A stretch of 64,000 nt of DNA from Acidiferrobacterales bacterium. Its GTDB lineage: Bacteria; Pseudomonadota; Gammaproteobacteria; Arenicellales; JAJDZL01. Below are positions 8,695 through 17,277 of the stretch, piece after piece (position 1 is the first letter of the stretch; every line of letters starts with the position of its first letter). The stretch spans positions 90,137-154,136 of the forward strand of contig JAPPIB010000045.1 of the NCBI GenBank assembly GCA_028820695.1, read 5' to 3'. A program made the position numbers and the translations under genes. The notes beneath the pieces are model-generated. The model did not search any database and was not told where the DNA came from. It was given only the letters and a program-made list of their open reading frames with translations.

Positions 8695-9807
8695 TTACAA
8701 AGTGATTTGTTTTTGCTTGCGTTGCTCGTGACGCTCAAGTGCCAGCTCGATCAGCCGATCCAGCAACTGCGAATACCCTAAACCACTGACCTCCCATAGC
8801 TTCGGATACATGCTGATCGGAGTAAAACCTGGCATAGTATTGATTTCATTGATATAAACACTGAAATCGTCCTTGCTGACGAAAAAGTCGACGCGCGCCA
8901 GTCCAGCTGCGGCAATGGCAGTAAATACCCTTTTGGCATAATCCTGTACTGTTCGGCAAGCCTCGTCCGGCAGGTTCGCGGGAATCTCGACTCTGGAAAG
9001 ATTGTCGATGTACTTATCGTTGTAATCGTAGAAATCCCCGCCCGGGATAATTTCGCCGACAACCGATGCCTCGGGGTTGTCATTGCCGAGCACCGCCACC
9101 TCAATTTCGTGGCAGTTCGTGAACCCTTCCTCCACAATAACCTTCAAGTCGTATTTCACTGCGAGATCCATCGCGGATCTCAGTTCGGTGGTCGCAGTGG
9201 CCCTGCTGATTCCGACACTCGACCCCAGATTGGCGGGCTTGACAAAAATCGGGTAGGACAGTTCAGCCTCAATTTGCTGCACGACAGTTTCACGTTCAGC
9301 TTGCCATCGACTTTTCAGCAATACCAGATATTTTGCCTGCGGTATCCCTTCTGCGGCGCAAACCGCCTTCGAAACCGCCTTGTCCATCCCGACCGCTGAT
9401 CCAGTGACACCGGATCCGACATAGGCGACGTCTGCAAGCTCGAATAGTCCCTGAACCGTGCCATCCTCACCGAAGGGTCCGTGCAGGATCGGAAATATCA
9501 CATCCAATGAAGTGATTGCTTGAGAAACATTGTGATCAGTCGAGCGCGGTACGATCCGGCCGGGTTCATGGTAGTCCAGCATGACCGAAGTCTGGCCTTC
9601 AGGCTGGACAACCTGCGCATCCAACACCGGCATACTGGCATCTGCCAGCAACCATTGACCGGATTTGGATATTCCCAGCAGGCTGACTTCGTATTTTCGC
9701 GGGTCGAGTGCCTGATAGACGCAACGGGCCGATGTCACAGACACCTCATGTTCACATGAGCGACCGCCGTAGAGCAAACCCAGTCGGATTTTTCGATCTG
9801 CAGTCAT
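8695..9807 (-). CDS. ddl: D-alanine--D-alanine ligase (DdlA type)
   Basis: 370 residues of the ATP-grasp ligase family. The N-terminal motif YGGRSCEHEVSVTSA carries the conserved glutamate, followed by LHGPFGEDGTVQGLFE, the ATP-binding VKPANLGSSVGIS, and the metal site ARVDFF/INEINTMPGFTPISMYPKLW. All the canonical features are intact, so D-Ala-D-Ala (or a related D-dipeptide) synthesis is expected in the cytoplasm. Unusually it is not in a cell-wall (mur/fts) cluster: it lies 12 bases downstream of a class IV aminotransferase and upstream of a GMC oxidoreductase, next to divergent D-glutamate catabolic genes. A dedicated D-amino acid role, or simply a relocated housekeeping copy, are both possible. 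Confidence 0.9.
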   Translation of the reverse strand: MTADRKIRLGLLYGGRSCEHEVSVTSARCVYQALDPRKYEVSLLGISKSGQWLLADASMPVLDAQVVQPEGQTSVMLDYHEPGRIVPRSTDHNVSQAITSLDVIFPILHGPFGEDGTVQGLFELADVAYVGSGVTGSAVGMDKAVSKAVCAAEGIPQAKYLVLLKSRWQAERETVVQQIEAELSYPIFVKPANLGSSVGISRATATTELRSAMDLAVKYDLKVIVEEGFTNCHEIEVAVLGNDNPEASVVGEIIPGGDFYDYNDKYIDNLSRVEIPANLPDEACRTVQDYAKRVFTAIAAAGLARVDFFVSKDDFSVYINEINTMPGFTPISMYPKLWEVSGLGYSQLLDRLIELALERHEQRKQKQITL

Positions 9808-9819
9808 TGCTGCGAATGA

Positions 9820-10740
9820 CTAATTCAGCAAACTATCGGCAGCATGCATTTCGAGGTAGCGATCAACGACTTCACGATAGATCGACTGAATTTGCCGGGT
9901 GCGCTCTCCACCACCTCTTGGGAAGTCGACCAGATGGCCCTCGGACAGCTCGAGACAGTAAACCGGCATCACCTCGCGCGTTGCACTGGTTACAAAGCAC
10001 TCGGTGGCATCAACCAACTCATCGCAGTGCACATCTCGCTCCACTGTATTGACACCTCTGTCCGCACAACCGCTGAGAATTGCAGCTTTGGTCAGACCCT
10101 TGAGATTCCCGGTCTTCGGCGTCACTATCTCTGCGTTGATTACAAACCAGACATTGCTGTTGGATGCTTCTGTGACATATCCATCAGAGCCCAATATAAG
10201 ACTCTCGTCAGCACCTCGTTTTCTGGCCTGCATGACTGCAATTACATTATTGAGATAATTGCCTCCCTTGATGTTGGGATCCAGTGCATCGACAGGGTTT
10301 CGCCGCACGTCCGGAATAGCCATGGACATTCCGATGGAATAGTGTTTGGGATTCCACGGACGAAGTGGCGCGACAATGATGACGAATCGGGTCGGAAGGG
10401 TCGAATCAGGGTGAAGATCGATCGGACCCTCACCTCTGGTAATCTGATATCGGACGTAGACATCCTCTTCGACGTTTGCGCCTGCGGCAACAACTGTTTT
10501 TCGTATTTCTTCGGTGAGTTCCTGTCGCGACTGGGTAATTTCCATGCCGACCAGTTGAGCTGAGTTTTCCAGCCGATCAAAATGCTCGCGCATAAACAGC
10601 GGAATCCCGCGATAGGTGCGGAACACCTCATAGATTGAATCGCCGTAAAGAAAACCGCGATCCATGACAGGTATCGCGGCCTTGTCGGTAGGCATGATCT
10701 TTCCGTCAATGTTTGTTGTACTCTTGACGCTGTCGCTCAT
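9820..10740 (-). CDS. Class IV PLP aminotransferase, D-amino acid transaminase-like
   Basis: 306 residues from the ATG at 10740, which has GGAG eleven bases upstream; a longer open frame extends to 10917 but would run across the divergent promoter region. Fold type IV signatures are clear: VMDRGFLYGDSIYEVFRTY near residue 25, the PLP-lysine segment NIKGGNYLNN (Lys158), GYVTEASNSNVW and the NLKGLTK phosphate region. The family contains D-amino acid transaminase, branched-chain transaminase and aminodeoxychorismate lyase. The operon partner ddl and the divergent D-glutamate genes favour D-Ala/D-Glu transamination. First gene of the four-gene minus-strand operon. Confidence 0.85.
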   Translation of the reverse strand: MSDSVKSTTNIDGKIMPTDKAAIPVMDRGFLYGDSIYEVFRTYRGIPLFMREHFDRLENSAQLVGMEITQSRQELTEEIRKTVVAAGANVEEDVYVRYQITRGEGPIDLHPDSTLPTRFVIIVAPLRPWNPKHYSIGMSMAIPDVRRNPVDALDPNIKGGNYLNNVIAVMQARKRGADESLILGSDGYVTEASNSNVWFVINAEIVTPKTGNLKGLTKAAILSGCADRGVNTVERDVHCDELVDATECFVTSATREVMPVYCLELSEGHLVDFPRGGGERTRQIQSIYREVVDRYLEMHAADSLLN

Positions 10741-10812
10741 GGAAGGACTCCGGTTTCGTGTCAGCAGTAATCCAAAACCAAGGTGGAAATCAGATACTTT
10801 GTTGCATAATGA

Positions 10813-10840
10813 TTGATATCGCGTGCGGTACAAATATAAA
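10813..10840 (+). promoter_or_regulatory. Candidate sigma-70 promoter for dgcN-dgcA
   Basis: TTGATA (10813-10818) and TATAAA (10835-10840) are separated by 16 bases, about 35 bases before the dgcN start. The 134-base region 10741-10874 also has to carry the promoter of the divergent aminotransferase operon, so joint regulation is plausible. No regulator gene is adjacent. Confidence 0.4.
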
Positions 10841-10874
10841 CTAATTATTGTGAATTCTGACTGATATTTATTCA

Positions 10875-11873
10875 ATGAAATTGGAAAAACCCTATCTTCT
10901 TTTTGTCGGCAATGCACACGATGAGCTCGCTGCGAAAACCGCGATCGGTGTTCTGGACTGGTGTCCCGAAGACTGCATTGGACAGTTCAGATTACCTGAT
11001 TGCGTACCCGATCTGAATCTACCGTCGCTGACCATGAAACAGGCCGCTGAGCAAGGTGCCAGGACAGTCCTGATCGGAGTCGCTGTACGCGGCGGGGAAA
11101 TCCCCGACAGCTGGACACCGCATCTGGTCGAGGCACTGGCAAACGACATGTCGATTGCCAATGGCCTGCACACGACTTTGGATTCCATACCTGAGGTCCG
11201 CAAGGCGGCCGAGTTCAGTCGCGGCGAGTTGCATGAAATTCGCAAGCCAAGCGGTAACTTGCGGGTTGCCAGCGGCAGTCGCCGCAGCGGCCGCAGGCTG
11301 CTGACTGTAGGAACCGACTGCTCAGTCGGCAAAATGTACACGTCATTGGCAATCGCGCGCGAGATGCAAGCACGCCACATTGACGCAGACTTTCGTGCCA
11401 CCGGCCAAACCGGTATCTTTATTGAAGGGTCGGGCGTGCCGGTCGATGCGGTTGTCGCGGACTTTATCTCCGGTTCGGTTGAAGACCTGTGCCCGGCAGC
11501 CGACGACGATCACTGGGACCTCATTGAGGGACAGGGTTCATTGCACCATCCTTCATTTGCCGGCGTGAGTCTTGGATTGTTGCACGGAGCACAGCCCGAC
11601 TCACTGATTCTTTGTCATGAACCCACGCGATCCCATATGAGAGGCCTCCCTGACCGACCGCTTCCTTCACTTGAGGATGCGATGGCGATCAATCTGGAAA
11701 ATGGCCGAACTGTGCAACAAGATTTGCGTTTTGCAGGCATATCGGTCAATACCAAGTATCTGGATGAATCGGAAAGCCAACGCTATCTGGCTGGGCTCAT
11801 GGATTTGCACCAGCTGCCGTGCGTCGATCCGTTTCGGACCGGGGTCGGTACCATTGTTGACAACCTGGTTTGA
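10875..11873 (+). CDS. dgcN: DUF1611 family, D-glutamate N-acetyltransferase DgcN
   Basis: 332 residues matching the DUF1611 layout: an N-terminal Rossmann-like part, then a P-loop-like GTDCSVGKMYT at residues 146-156, ATGQTGIFIEGSGVPVDAVVADFISGS and the late WDLIEGQGSLHHPSFAGVSLGLLHGA motif. DgcN was described in marine Proteobacteria as acetylating D-glutamate to N-acetyl-D-glutamate, the first step of a D-Glu catabolic route. The adjacent enolase-superfamily gene (dgcA partner), 51 bases downstream, supports this over other DUF1611 roles. Divergent from a D-amino acid transaminase-like operon, which could supply or use D-glutamate. Confidence 0.85.
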   Translation: MKLEKPYLLFVGNAHDELAAKTAIGVLDWCPEDCIGQFRLPDCVPDLNLPSLTMKQAAEQGARTVLIGVAVRGGEIPDSWTPHLVEALANDMSIANGLHTTLDSIPEVRKAAEFSRGELHEIRKPSGNLRVASGSRRSGRRLLTVGTDCSVGKMYTSLAIAREMQARHIDADFRATGQTGIFIEGSGVPVDAVVADFISGSVEDLCPAADDDHWDLIEGQGSLHHPSFAGVSLGLLHGAQPDSLILCHEPTRSHMRGLPDRPLPSLEDAMAINLENGRTVQQDLRFAGISVNTKYLDESESQRYLAGLMDLHQLPCVDPFRTGVGTIVDNLV

Positions 11874-11924
11874 TCTCGATCACGACAAGACCCCTGTCGA
11901 ACATCGACGCAGCTTCTGAGTGTT

Positions 11925-12902
11925 ATGAAAATCGAGGCTTTTCACGAGCAATGGAAACTCAGATCGCCGTTTTCGATCTCCAGAGGTTCGAAATCTTTCG
12001 TGGAAGTCGTCAAGGTCATTATTACAAGAAACGACCTTGCCGGCACCGGTGAATGCGTACCCTATGCTAGATATGAGCAGGATATCGCCAACACCCTTCA
12101 GACCATTTCGAGTATTGAACAGACATGCAAGGGCAAGCTTGACCGGAATATTCTCAACAGGAATTTCTGTTCCAGTTCAGCGCGCAATGCTCTTGACTGT
12201 GCGCTTTGGCAACTGGAATCCATTGAATCAGGTCTGCCAGTGTGGCAACTCGCAAGTCTGCCGCAACCAAAGTCGGTACCAGGCGTATATTCGCTGAGCC
12301 TGGAGCCGCCGCAAGGTCTTGCGAAGTCAGCACATGCTCGCAAGAACTTCCCGTTGCTGAAAATCAAGCTCGGCAATAACCAGGTGGTTGAGTCTGTCGA
12401 AGCGGTACGGGAGGTCTGCCCGGATCACCGAATCATCGTTGATGCAAACGAAGCATGGGATTTCAGATCCCTCAACTCCTACCTGCCAAGGCTAGCCGAT
12501 TTGGGTGTCGAGATGATCGAGCAACCCCTGCATGCGAGTGCAGATCATCATCTTGAACATTTCGACAGTGAAATCCCCCTGTGCGCAGACGAATCGTTTC
12601 ACACAACGACAGATCTTGACAGACTGTTCGGTCGCTATGACATTTTCAACGTCAAGCTTGACAAGTCCGGCGGTCTCACCGAAGCAATCAAGACTGTAGA
12701 GAAAGTCAGATCAGCGGGCAAGTCGGTCATGATCGGCAGCATGATGTCCACCTCATACAGCCTTGCTCCGGCAATGCTTCTCGCACAGGATGCCGCCTAT
12801 GTCGACTTGGATTCTTCAGTATGGCTTGAAGAAGATCATCCGGGTGGCATCGAATTCATTGATGGGGTACTGCACCCAGCCAAATCTTCCCTTTGGGGAT
12901 AG
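11925..12902 (+). CDS. dgcA: Enolase-superfamily N-acetyl-D-glutamate racemase DgcA
   Basis: 325 residues with muconate-cycloisomerase/dipeptide-epimerase architecture. The catalytic KxK is LKIKLG (Lys146, Lys148). Metal ligands are Asp173 (VDANEAW), Glu199 (MIEQPL) and Asp222 (CADESFH), and the opposite-face lysine is in NVKLDKSGG (Lys244). In the DgcN/DgcA pathway this enzyme inverts N-acetyl-D-glutamate to N-acetyl-L-glutamate. By sequence alone L-Ala-D/L-Glu epimerase activity cannot be excluded, but the tandem with dgcN makes DgcA the better call. It ends facing the symporter gene, with a strong terminator between them. Confidence 0.85.
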   Translation: MKIEAFHEQWKLRSPFSISRGSKSFVEVVKVIITRNDLAGTGECVPYARYEQDIANTLQTISSIEQTCKGKLDRNILNRNFCSSSARNALDCALWQLESIESGLPVWQLASLPQPKSVPGVYSLSLEPPQGLAKSAHARKNFPLLKIKLGNNQVVESVEAVREVCPDHRIIVDANEAWDFRSLNSYLPRLADLGVEMIEQPLHASADHHLEHFDSEIPLCADESFHTTTDLDRLFGRYDIFNVKLDKSGGLTEAIKTVEKVRSAGKSVMIGSMMSTSYSLAPAMLLAQDAAYVDLDSSVWLEEDHPGGIEFIDGVLHPAKSSLWG

Positions 12903-12968
12903 AGATCATCGCGACTGACCGCTGCTGTCAAGTCACAACTGACCGCTCGCAGGATCTCACAAAGAAAA

Positions 12969-13008
12969 ATCCTCAGCGGCCCGACATTGAATTCGGGCCG
13001 CTGAGGAT
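12969..13008. terminator. Strong intrinsic terminator between convergent dgcA and symporter genes
   Basis: Perfect 15-base arms (12969-12983 and 12994-13008, ATCCTCAGCGGCCCG and its complement) with a 10-base loop. On the minus strand the stem is followed by TTTTTC, so it ends the symporter transcript; the GC-rich stem should also slow read-through from dgcA. Confidence 0.85.
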
Positions 13009-13026
13009 GAAAGTTATGTTGAGATC

Positions 13027-14424
13027 TTACTTGCTGAGCATCGTCTTGGTCAATGGAGTACCTTCTTTTTCGAAGTATTCTCGAGTGACCTTAAAGACCA
13101 TTGGTGCCAGCAACAACAGACCAATCAGGTTCGGAACTGCCATCAGGCCATTCAGCGTGTCTGACAGATTCCAAACGAAGTCCACCTTGAAGTTGGCAAA
13201 AGCCAATGCCGCCAACACCCAGATGGCGCGGTAGATCAATACGCTTTTTTCCTTGAACAGGTATTGCCAGCAGCGCTCACCATAATAGGACCAGCCCAAA
13301 ATGGTGGTAAACGCAAATACGACCAGCGCAATGGTAACGATGTACTGTCCGCCGCCAATACTGACGTCAAATGCCTGCGACGTAAGCACGGCGCCAGTGT
13401 AACCTCCGCCTTCCGGAGCCAGCATCGTCCACGCCCCTGAGGTGAGGATGACGAGTGCCGTCATCGTGCAAACAACGAGGGTATCGATGAAGGTTCCCAG
13501 CATGGCAATGATGCCCTGTCTGACCGGATTGTTGGTTCGGGCCGCTGCATGTGCGATTGCAGCAGATCCAAGACCTGATTCATTGGAAAAGACACCTCTT
13601 GCAACACCAAACCGAATTGCTGCCGCAACTGCCGCACCAGCGAAACCGCCGGTCGCCGCTGCCGGGTTGAACGCATAATTGAAAATCATGGCAAACGCAT
13701 TTGGAACCTCAGAGATGTTGATCAGGATGATGATCAACGACGCACCGACGTACAGCACGATCATTGTCGGCACAAGTTTACCTGCAACATCACCGATTCG
13801 ACGTATTCCACCGAGAATGACGAAACCGACAAGTGCCGCGACGACAATTCCGGTAATCCAGGTCGGCAGGCTGAAACTGTTGTCCAGTGCCGCGGCCATC
13901 GAATTCACTTGTACCGCATTACCGATACCGAATGCAGCGACCGCACCGAAAATCGCAAACGCCAAACCGAGGTATTTCCCCAGTTCAGGGGCGAACTCCC
14001 CCACACCGTTGCGAAGGTAATACATGGGACCGCCGACGAACTTGCCTTCGGCGTCAACTTCTCTGTATTTGACTGCACAAACCGCTTCGGCATACTTGGT
14101 TGCCATACCGAACAGCGCAATAATCCACATATAGAAAATCGCACCCGGTCCACCTAGGGCGATTGCAGTTGCGACGCCGGCAATGTTTCCAGTTCCGACT
14201 GTCGCCGACAGTGCGGTCATCAAGGCATTGAACGGCTTGACCTCACCCTCGCCGCCGGAATCGTCTTTGGCAAATAACAGTTTGAAACCATAGACCACTT
14301 TTCGCCATGGCATGAATACCAATCCCAACGTAAGCAAAAGTCCGGTGACACCCAACATGCCAAGCATGGGTGGTCCCCAGGCAAACGCGTTGATCGAGTT
14401 GATAATAGAATTTAATTGATCCAT
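13027..14424 (-). CDS. Sodium:alanine/glycine symporter (AGCS family)
   Basis: 465 residues from the ATG at 14424, chosen because GGAGG sits seven bases before it; an in-frame start further upstream lacks this. Roughly ten hydrophobic segments are present. The AGCS hallmark reads KPFNALMTALSATVGTGNIAGVATAIALGGPGAIFYMW near residues 70-110, and RGVFSNESGLGSAAIAHAAA lies near residue 280. The family imports alanine or glycine (D-alanine in some members) with Na+. Its position beside dgcN/dgcA, ddl and a D-amino acid transaminase-like gene suggests uptake of D- or L-alanine for that pathway; this is inferred from context. Confidence 0.9.
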   Translation of the reverse strand: MDQLNSIINSINAFAWGPPMLGMLGVTGLLLTLGLVFMPWRKVVYGFKLLFAKDDSGGEGEVKPFNALMTALSATVGTGNIAGVATAIALGGPGAIFYMWIIALFGMATKYAEAVCAVKYREVDAEGKFVGGPMYYLRNGVGEFAPELGKYLGLAFAIFGAVAAFGIGNAVQVNSMAAALDNSFSLPTWITGIVVAALVGFVILGGIRRIGDVAGKLVPTMIVLYVGASLIIILINISEVPNAFAMIFNYAFNPAAATGGFAGAAVAAAIRFGVARGVFSNESGLGSAAIAHAAARTNNPVRQGIIAMLGTFIDTLVVCTMTALVILTSGAWTMLAPEGGGYTGAVLTSQAFDVSIGGGQYIVTIALVVFAFTTILGWSYYGERCWQYLFKEKSVLIYRAIWVLAALAFANFKVDFVWNLSDTLNGLMAVPNLIGLLLLAPMVFKVTREYFEKEGTPLTKTMLSK

Positions 14425-14977
14425 ATCCAATCCTCCATTCTTATTCCGACAGATCATGCCGATTCATCAGCATGACCTGAATGACGATGATTATATGAAC
14501 TTGAATCAATGCAAAAGGAATAGTTGCGGGTGCCTGCCATGGAAATTTCTGTTCTATGGATTTTCGATAATCAGCATAGAAAATCACTCGCACGGGAAAC
14601 TGCTATTTCGCTCATAATCGAACAGTTTCAGTCAAGGACGTCCGTATTGGTTGCGGACAGGCCGATCTGTATCGTTTTGAACAAAAGTCGCCGATATTTT
14701 GTGGCACGCGGCGCCGATCATGGTCAGTGGAAGCATGACATCAGGACGGTGAGCGCATTGCGTTGAACACTTCCTTGCAGTTCAGGTTGAAACCGCATTG
14801 AGCATGGGGCACTGAGTCGAACAGACCATAACGATATCTTTAACTCCATATCGAATCGTTATCGCTCGCAGATTCCAACTGATGCGAAGGTTTCCAAGGT
14901 GATCCAAAATTTCTGAAATCAGGAAAGAAAACGAATATTATGGCAACCTACTTTAAATATTCTTTGGAGGACTATAA
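14425..14977. other. 553-base intergenic region between divergent symporter and importer 2
   Basis: It separates two divergent transcription units and must hold both promoters. A short open frame at 14524-14766 (80 codons) has no Shine-Dalgarno or recognisable domain, and I do not call it a gene. The last 60 bases are A+T-rich (ACTTTAAATATTCTTT) before a good ribosome site. I see no RNA gene or repeat. Confidence 0.4.
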
Positions 14978-16054
14978 ATGCGATTAATCTCAAAGATGAC
15001 GGCATTGGTATTCTTGCTTGCAGGATTTGCAGTGACCAACGCTCAAGCTGAAACACTACGACTGTTGACGTGGGGATCTTACGCCCCCGATGGACTGGTG
15101 CAAAAATTCGAAGAGCGTTATCCTGATATCAAGGTCGAGGTGACATTTTCAAACAATGAGGAAATGATCGCCAAACTACGTGCGACTGGCGGAGCCGGAT
15201 ACGACCTGGCACAACCTAGCCATGATCGAATTCACGCCGCGCAACTGGAGTACAACATCTATAAGCCGATGGATCTTTCCCAGATCAATACTGATCTGAT
15301 GGAAACCAAGCTATTGGACGGGGTTAAAGCCAATACCACAATTGATGGAGAAGTCTATGCCGTTCCTCATCAGTGGGGCACGTCCGGTCTGATGGCCGAC
15401 AAGTCAATGGCGCCAGACCTCAAGAGCTGGGCGGATCTTTGTGATCCGAAATATAAGGGAAAGACCTCTATGCGACTGAAGCGCACCATTCTTTTGGGCA
15501 CAGCATTCGCAATGGGTGAAGATCCTTTTGCGGCCTATGCGGACCTGGACAAATACCAGCAAATCCTGGATCAGGCAGTCGAAAAACTGATCGCCTGCAA
15601 AGACAATATCAAAGCTTACTGGAAAGGTGGCGATGACTTGTCCGCAATGATGCTGTCGGGAGAGATTGTCGCCTCTGAAACATGGGACTCAACTGCATAT
15701 CGATTGTTCGGGCAAAACCAGAACATCGTATTTGTCCCGCCTGAAACGGGCGCACTGGCATGGATCGATACCTTTGCGCTGCCTCGAAAGGGTGAGGCTG
15801 ATGGCGCCGCGTACAAATGGATAAATTTTGTACTCGAGCCAGAAAACGTCACAGCCATGGCTGCAAGTTCCGGTGCGATTCCTTCAGTCAAGGGCGGTAT
15901 GGACCTGTTGCCAGCTGATAAGGCTGCCGCAGTGAATGCAGCATTCACGGCAGACGATATTGCCAATCTTCAGTTCTTCGCCAACATTCCTCCTGGAATC
16001 GAAGACATGGAAGGAAAAGCTCTCGAGAAAATCAAGGCCGCAACAGGCAATTAG
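14978..16054 (+). CDS. potD: PotD-family periplasmic polyamine-type binding protein (importer 2)
   Basis: 358 residues with a signal peptide (MRLISKMTALVFLLAGFAVTNAQA, predicted cleavage after AQA near residue 24). The mature start ETLRLLTWGSYAPDGLVQKFEERYPDIKVEVTFSNNEE is the classical PotD/PotF pattern. GGAGG lies eight bases upstream of the ATG. It is only distantly similar to the importer 1 binding protein. It should deliver a polyamine-like or other cationic solute to the permeases encoded at 17278-19007. A terminator-like hairpin directly follows the gene. Confidence 0.87.
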   Translation: MRLISKMTALVFLLAGFAVTNAQAETLRLLTWGSYAPDGLVQKFEERYPDIKVEVTFSNNEEMIAKLRATGGAGYDLAQPSHDRIHAAQLEYNIYKPMDLSQINTDLMETKLLDGVKANTTIDGEVYAVPHQWGTSGLMADKSMAPDLKSWADLCDPKYKGKTSMRLKRTILLGTAFAMGEDPFAAYADLDKYQQILDQAVEKLIACKDNIKAYWKGGDDLSAMMLSGEIVASETWDSTAYRLFGQNQNIVFVPPETGALAWIDTFALPRKGEADGAAYKWINFVLEPENVTAMAASSGAIPSVKGGMDLLPADKAAAVNAAFTADDIANLQFFANIPPGIEDMEGKALEKIKAATGN

Positions 16055-16070
16055 ACAGTCTTAAATCCAG

Positions 16071-16110
16071 AACGCACCGTATAGACAATCTTGCCGTGCG
16101 GTGCGTTTTG
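16071..16110 (+). terminator. Attenuating terminator after importer 2 binding-protein gene
   Basis: Perfect 9-base arms AACGCACCG (16071-16079) and CGGTGCGTT (16099-16107), 19-base loop, followed by TTG. Located 17 bases after the binding-protein stop and 37 bases before the ATPase start, it probably lowers expression of the downstream transport genes relative to the binding protein. Confidence 0.6.
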
Positions 16111-16146
16111 TTCACCACAACTTGATAGCACACAAATCCGCTTGTT

Positions 16147-17268
16147 ATGGTGAATGACACTGCATACGATCTGGAATGTATTGATATTTCCAAAAACTTT
16201 GGAGATATCCAGGCAGTAAAAGAAGTTTCATTCCGGATTCCTTCCGGTTCGTTCTTTTCTATCCTCGGCCCTTCGGGCTGCGGCAAAACCACAATCATGC
16301 GAATGGTTGCCGGGTTCGAAACGCCATCGTCAGGTGACATCAGGATCCGAGGCGCATCTGTTCTTCACGTGCCCGCGAACAAGAGAAATGTAAAGATGGT
16401 ATTTCAACATCTGGCACTTTTCCCAATGATGAATGTTTACGAAAACATCGCTTACGGACTAAGGTGTACAGGTGCGAACAAGAATGAGATTGAACAAAAA
16501 GTCAACGACGTGTTGAGGCGGGTTGCGCTTCCCGATGTCGGGCAGCGGGAGATTCATGAATTATCCGGAGGACAGAAGCAGCGAATCGCGATTGCTCGCT
16601 GCATGGTGTTAGATCCGGACGTCTTGCTGTTGGACGAACCTTTAGGCGCACTGGACCTGAAATTGAGAGAAGCGATGAAAATCGAACTCAAACTGCTTCA
16701 ACATCAGTTCAATACCACATTCGTCTACATCACACACGACCAAGGCGAAGCACTGGTGATGTCGGACCATGTGGCGGTAATGAAAGACGGAGCGTTTGAA
16801 CAGGTCGGTGTTCCGCAAGACTTGTACCACAATCCGAAGACCGCATTTGTCGCTGGATTCGTTGGCGACAGCAATCGCTGGTCGGGCCGCATCCTCGCTT
16901 TCTCAGACAACACTGTCAAGGTTGAAACTGATAGCGGGCTGGAAATGATCTGCAATGCTTCGAATGCCTCGACCATGGAGATTGGCGCGAGGGTGGAAGT
17001 GTTCACAAGACCGGAATACATCTTGACTGAGAGACATGCGTCATCAACCGAACTGTCAAGCGACGCAGGAAATGTTTGCATTGGGAAAGTTGACAGTGTC
17101 CTGTTCAACGGTGCAAACAGCAGAATCCTGGTTCGTGATTCAGACCACCAACTGATCGAGGCTTCTGCCACATTGACCGGAGGCACAGATGACCTGAAAG
17201 CCGACGATAAGGTGAGACTGATCTGGCCGGTTGACAATACCATGTGCTTTCGTTCGACCAGTACCTGA
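16147..17268 (+). CDS. potA: PotA-family ABC ATPase (importer 2)
   Basis: 373 residues with Walker A GPSGCGKTT (about residues 41-49), Q-loop VFQHLALFPMMNV, signature LSGGQKQR, Walker B VLLLDEPLGALDL and switch histidine in YITHDQGEA. A C-terminal TOBE-like domain follows from about residue 240. Energises importer 2. Here the ATPase gene precedes the permeases, unlike importer 1 where it is last, so the two systems are not a simple tandem duplication. The upstream TTG/GTG context is weak; ATG at 16147 is the first good in-frame start. Confidence 0.9.
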   Translation: MVNDTAYDLECIDISKNFGDIQAVKEVSFRIPSGSFFSILGPSGCGKTTIMRMVAGFETPSSGDIRIRGASVLHVPANKRNVKMVFQHLALFPMMNVYENIAYGLRCTGANKNEIEQKVNDVLRRVALPDVGQREIHELSGGQKQRIAIARCMVLDPDVLLLDEPLGALDLKLREAMKIELKLLQHQFNTTFVYITHDQGEALVMSDHVAVMKDGAFEQVGVPQDLYHNPKTAFVAGFVGDSNRWSGRILAFSDNTVKVETDSGLEMICNASNASTMEIGARVEVFTRPEYILTERHASSTELSSDAGNVCIGKVDSVLFNGANSRILVRDSDHQLIEASATLTGGTDDLKADDKVRLIWPVDNTMCFRSTST

Positions 17269-17277
17269 GCGGACCTG

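Noticed and set aside
14524..14766. 80-codon open frame between the symporter and importer 2
   Set aside because: No Shine-Dalgarno, no recognisable sequence, and it lies in a region that must hold two divergent promoters.
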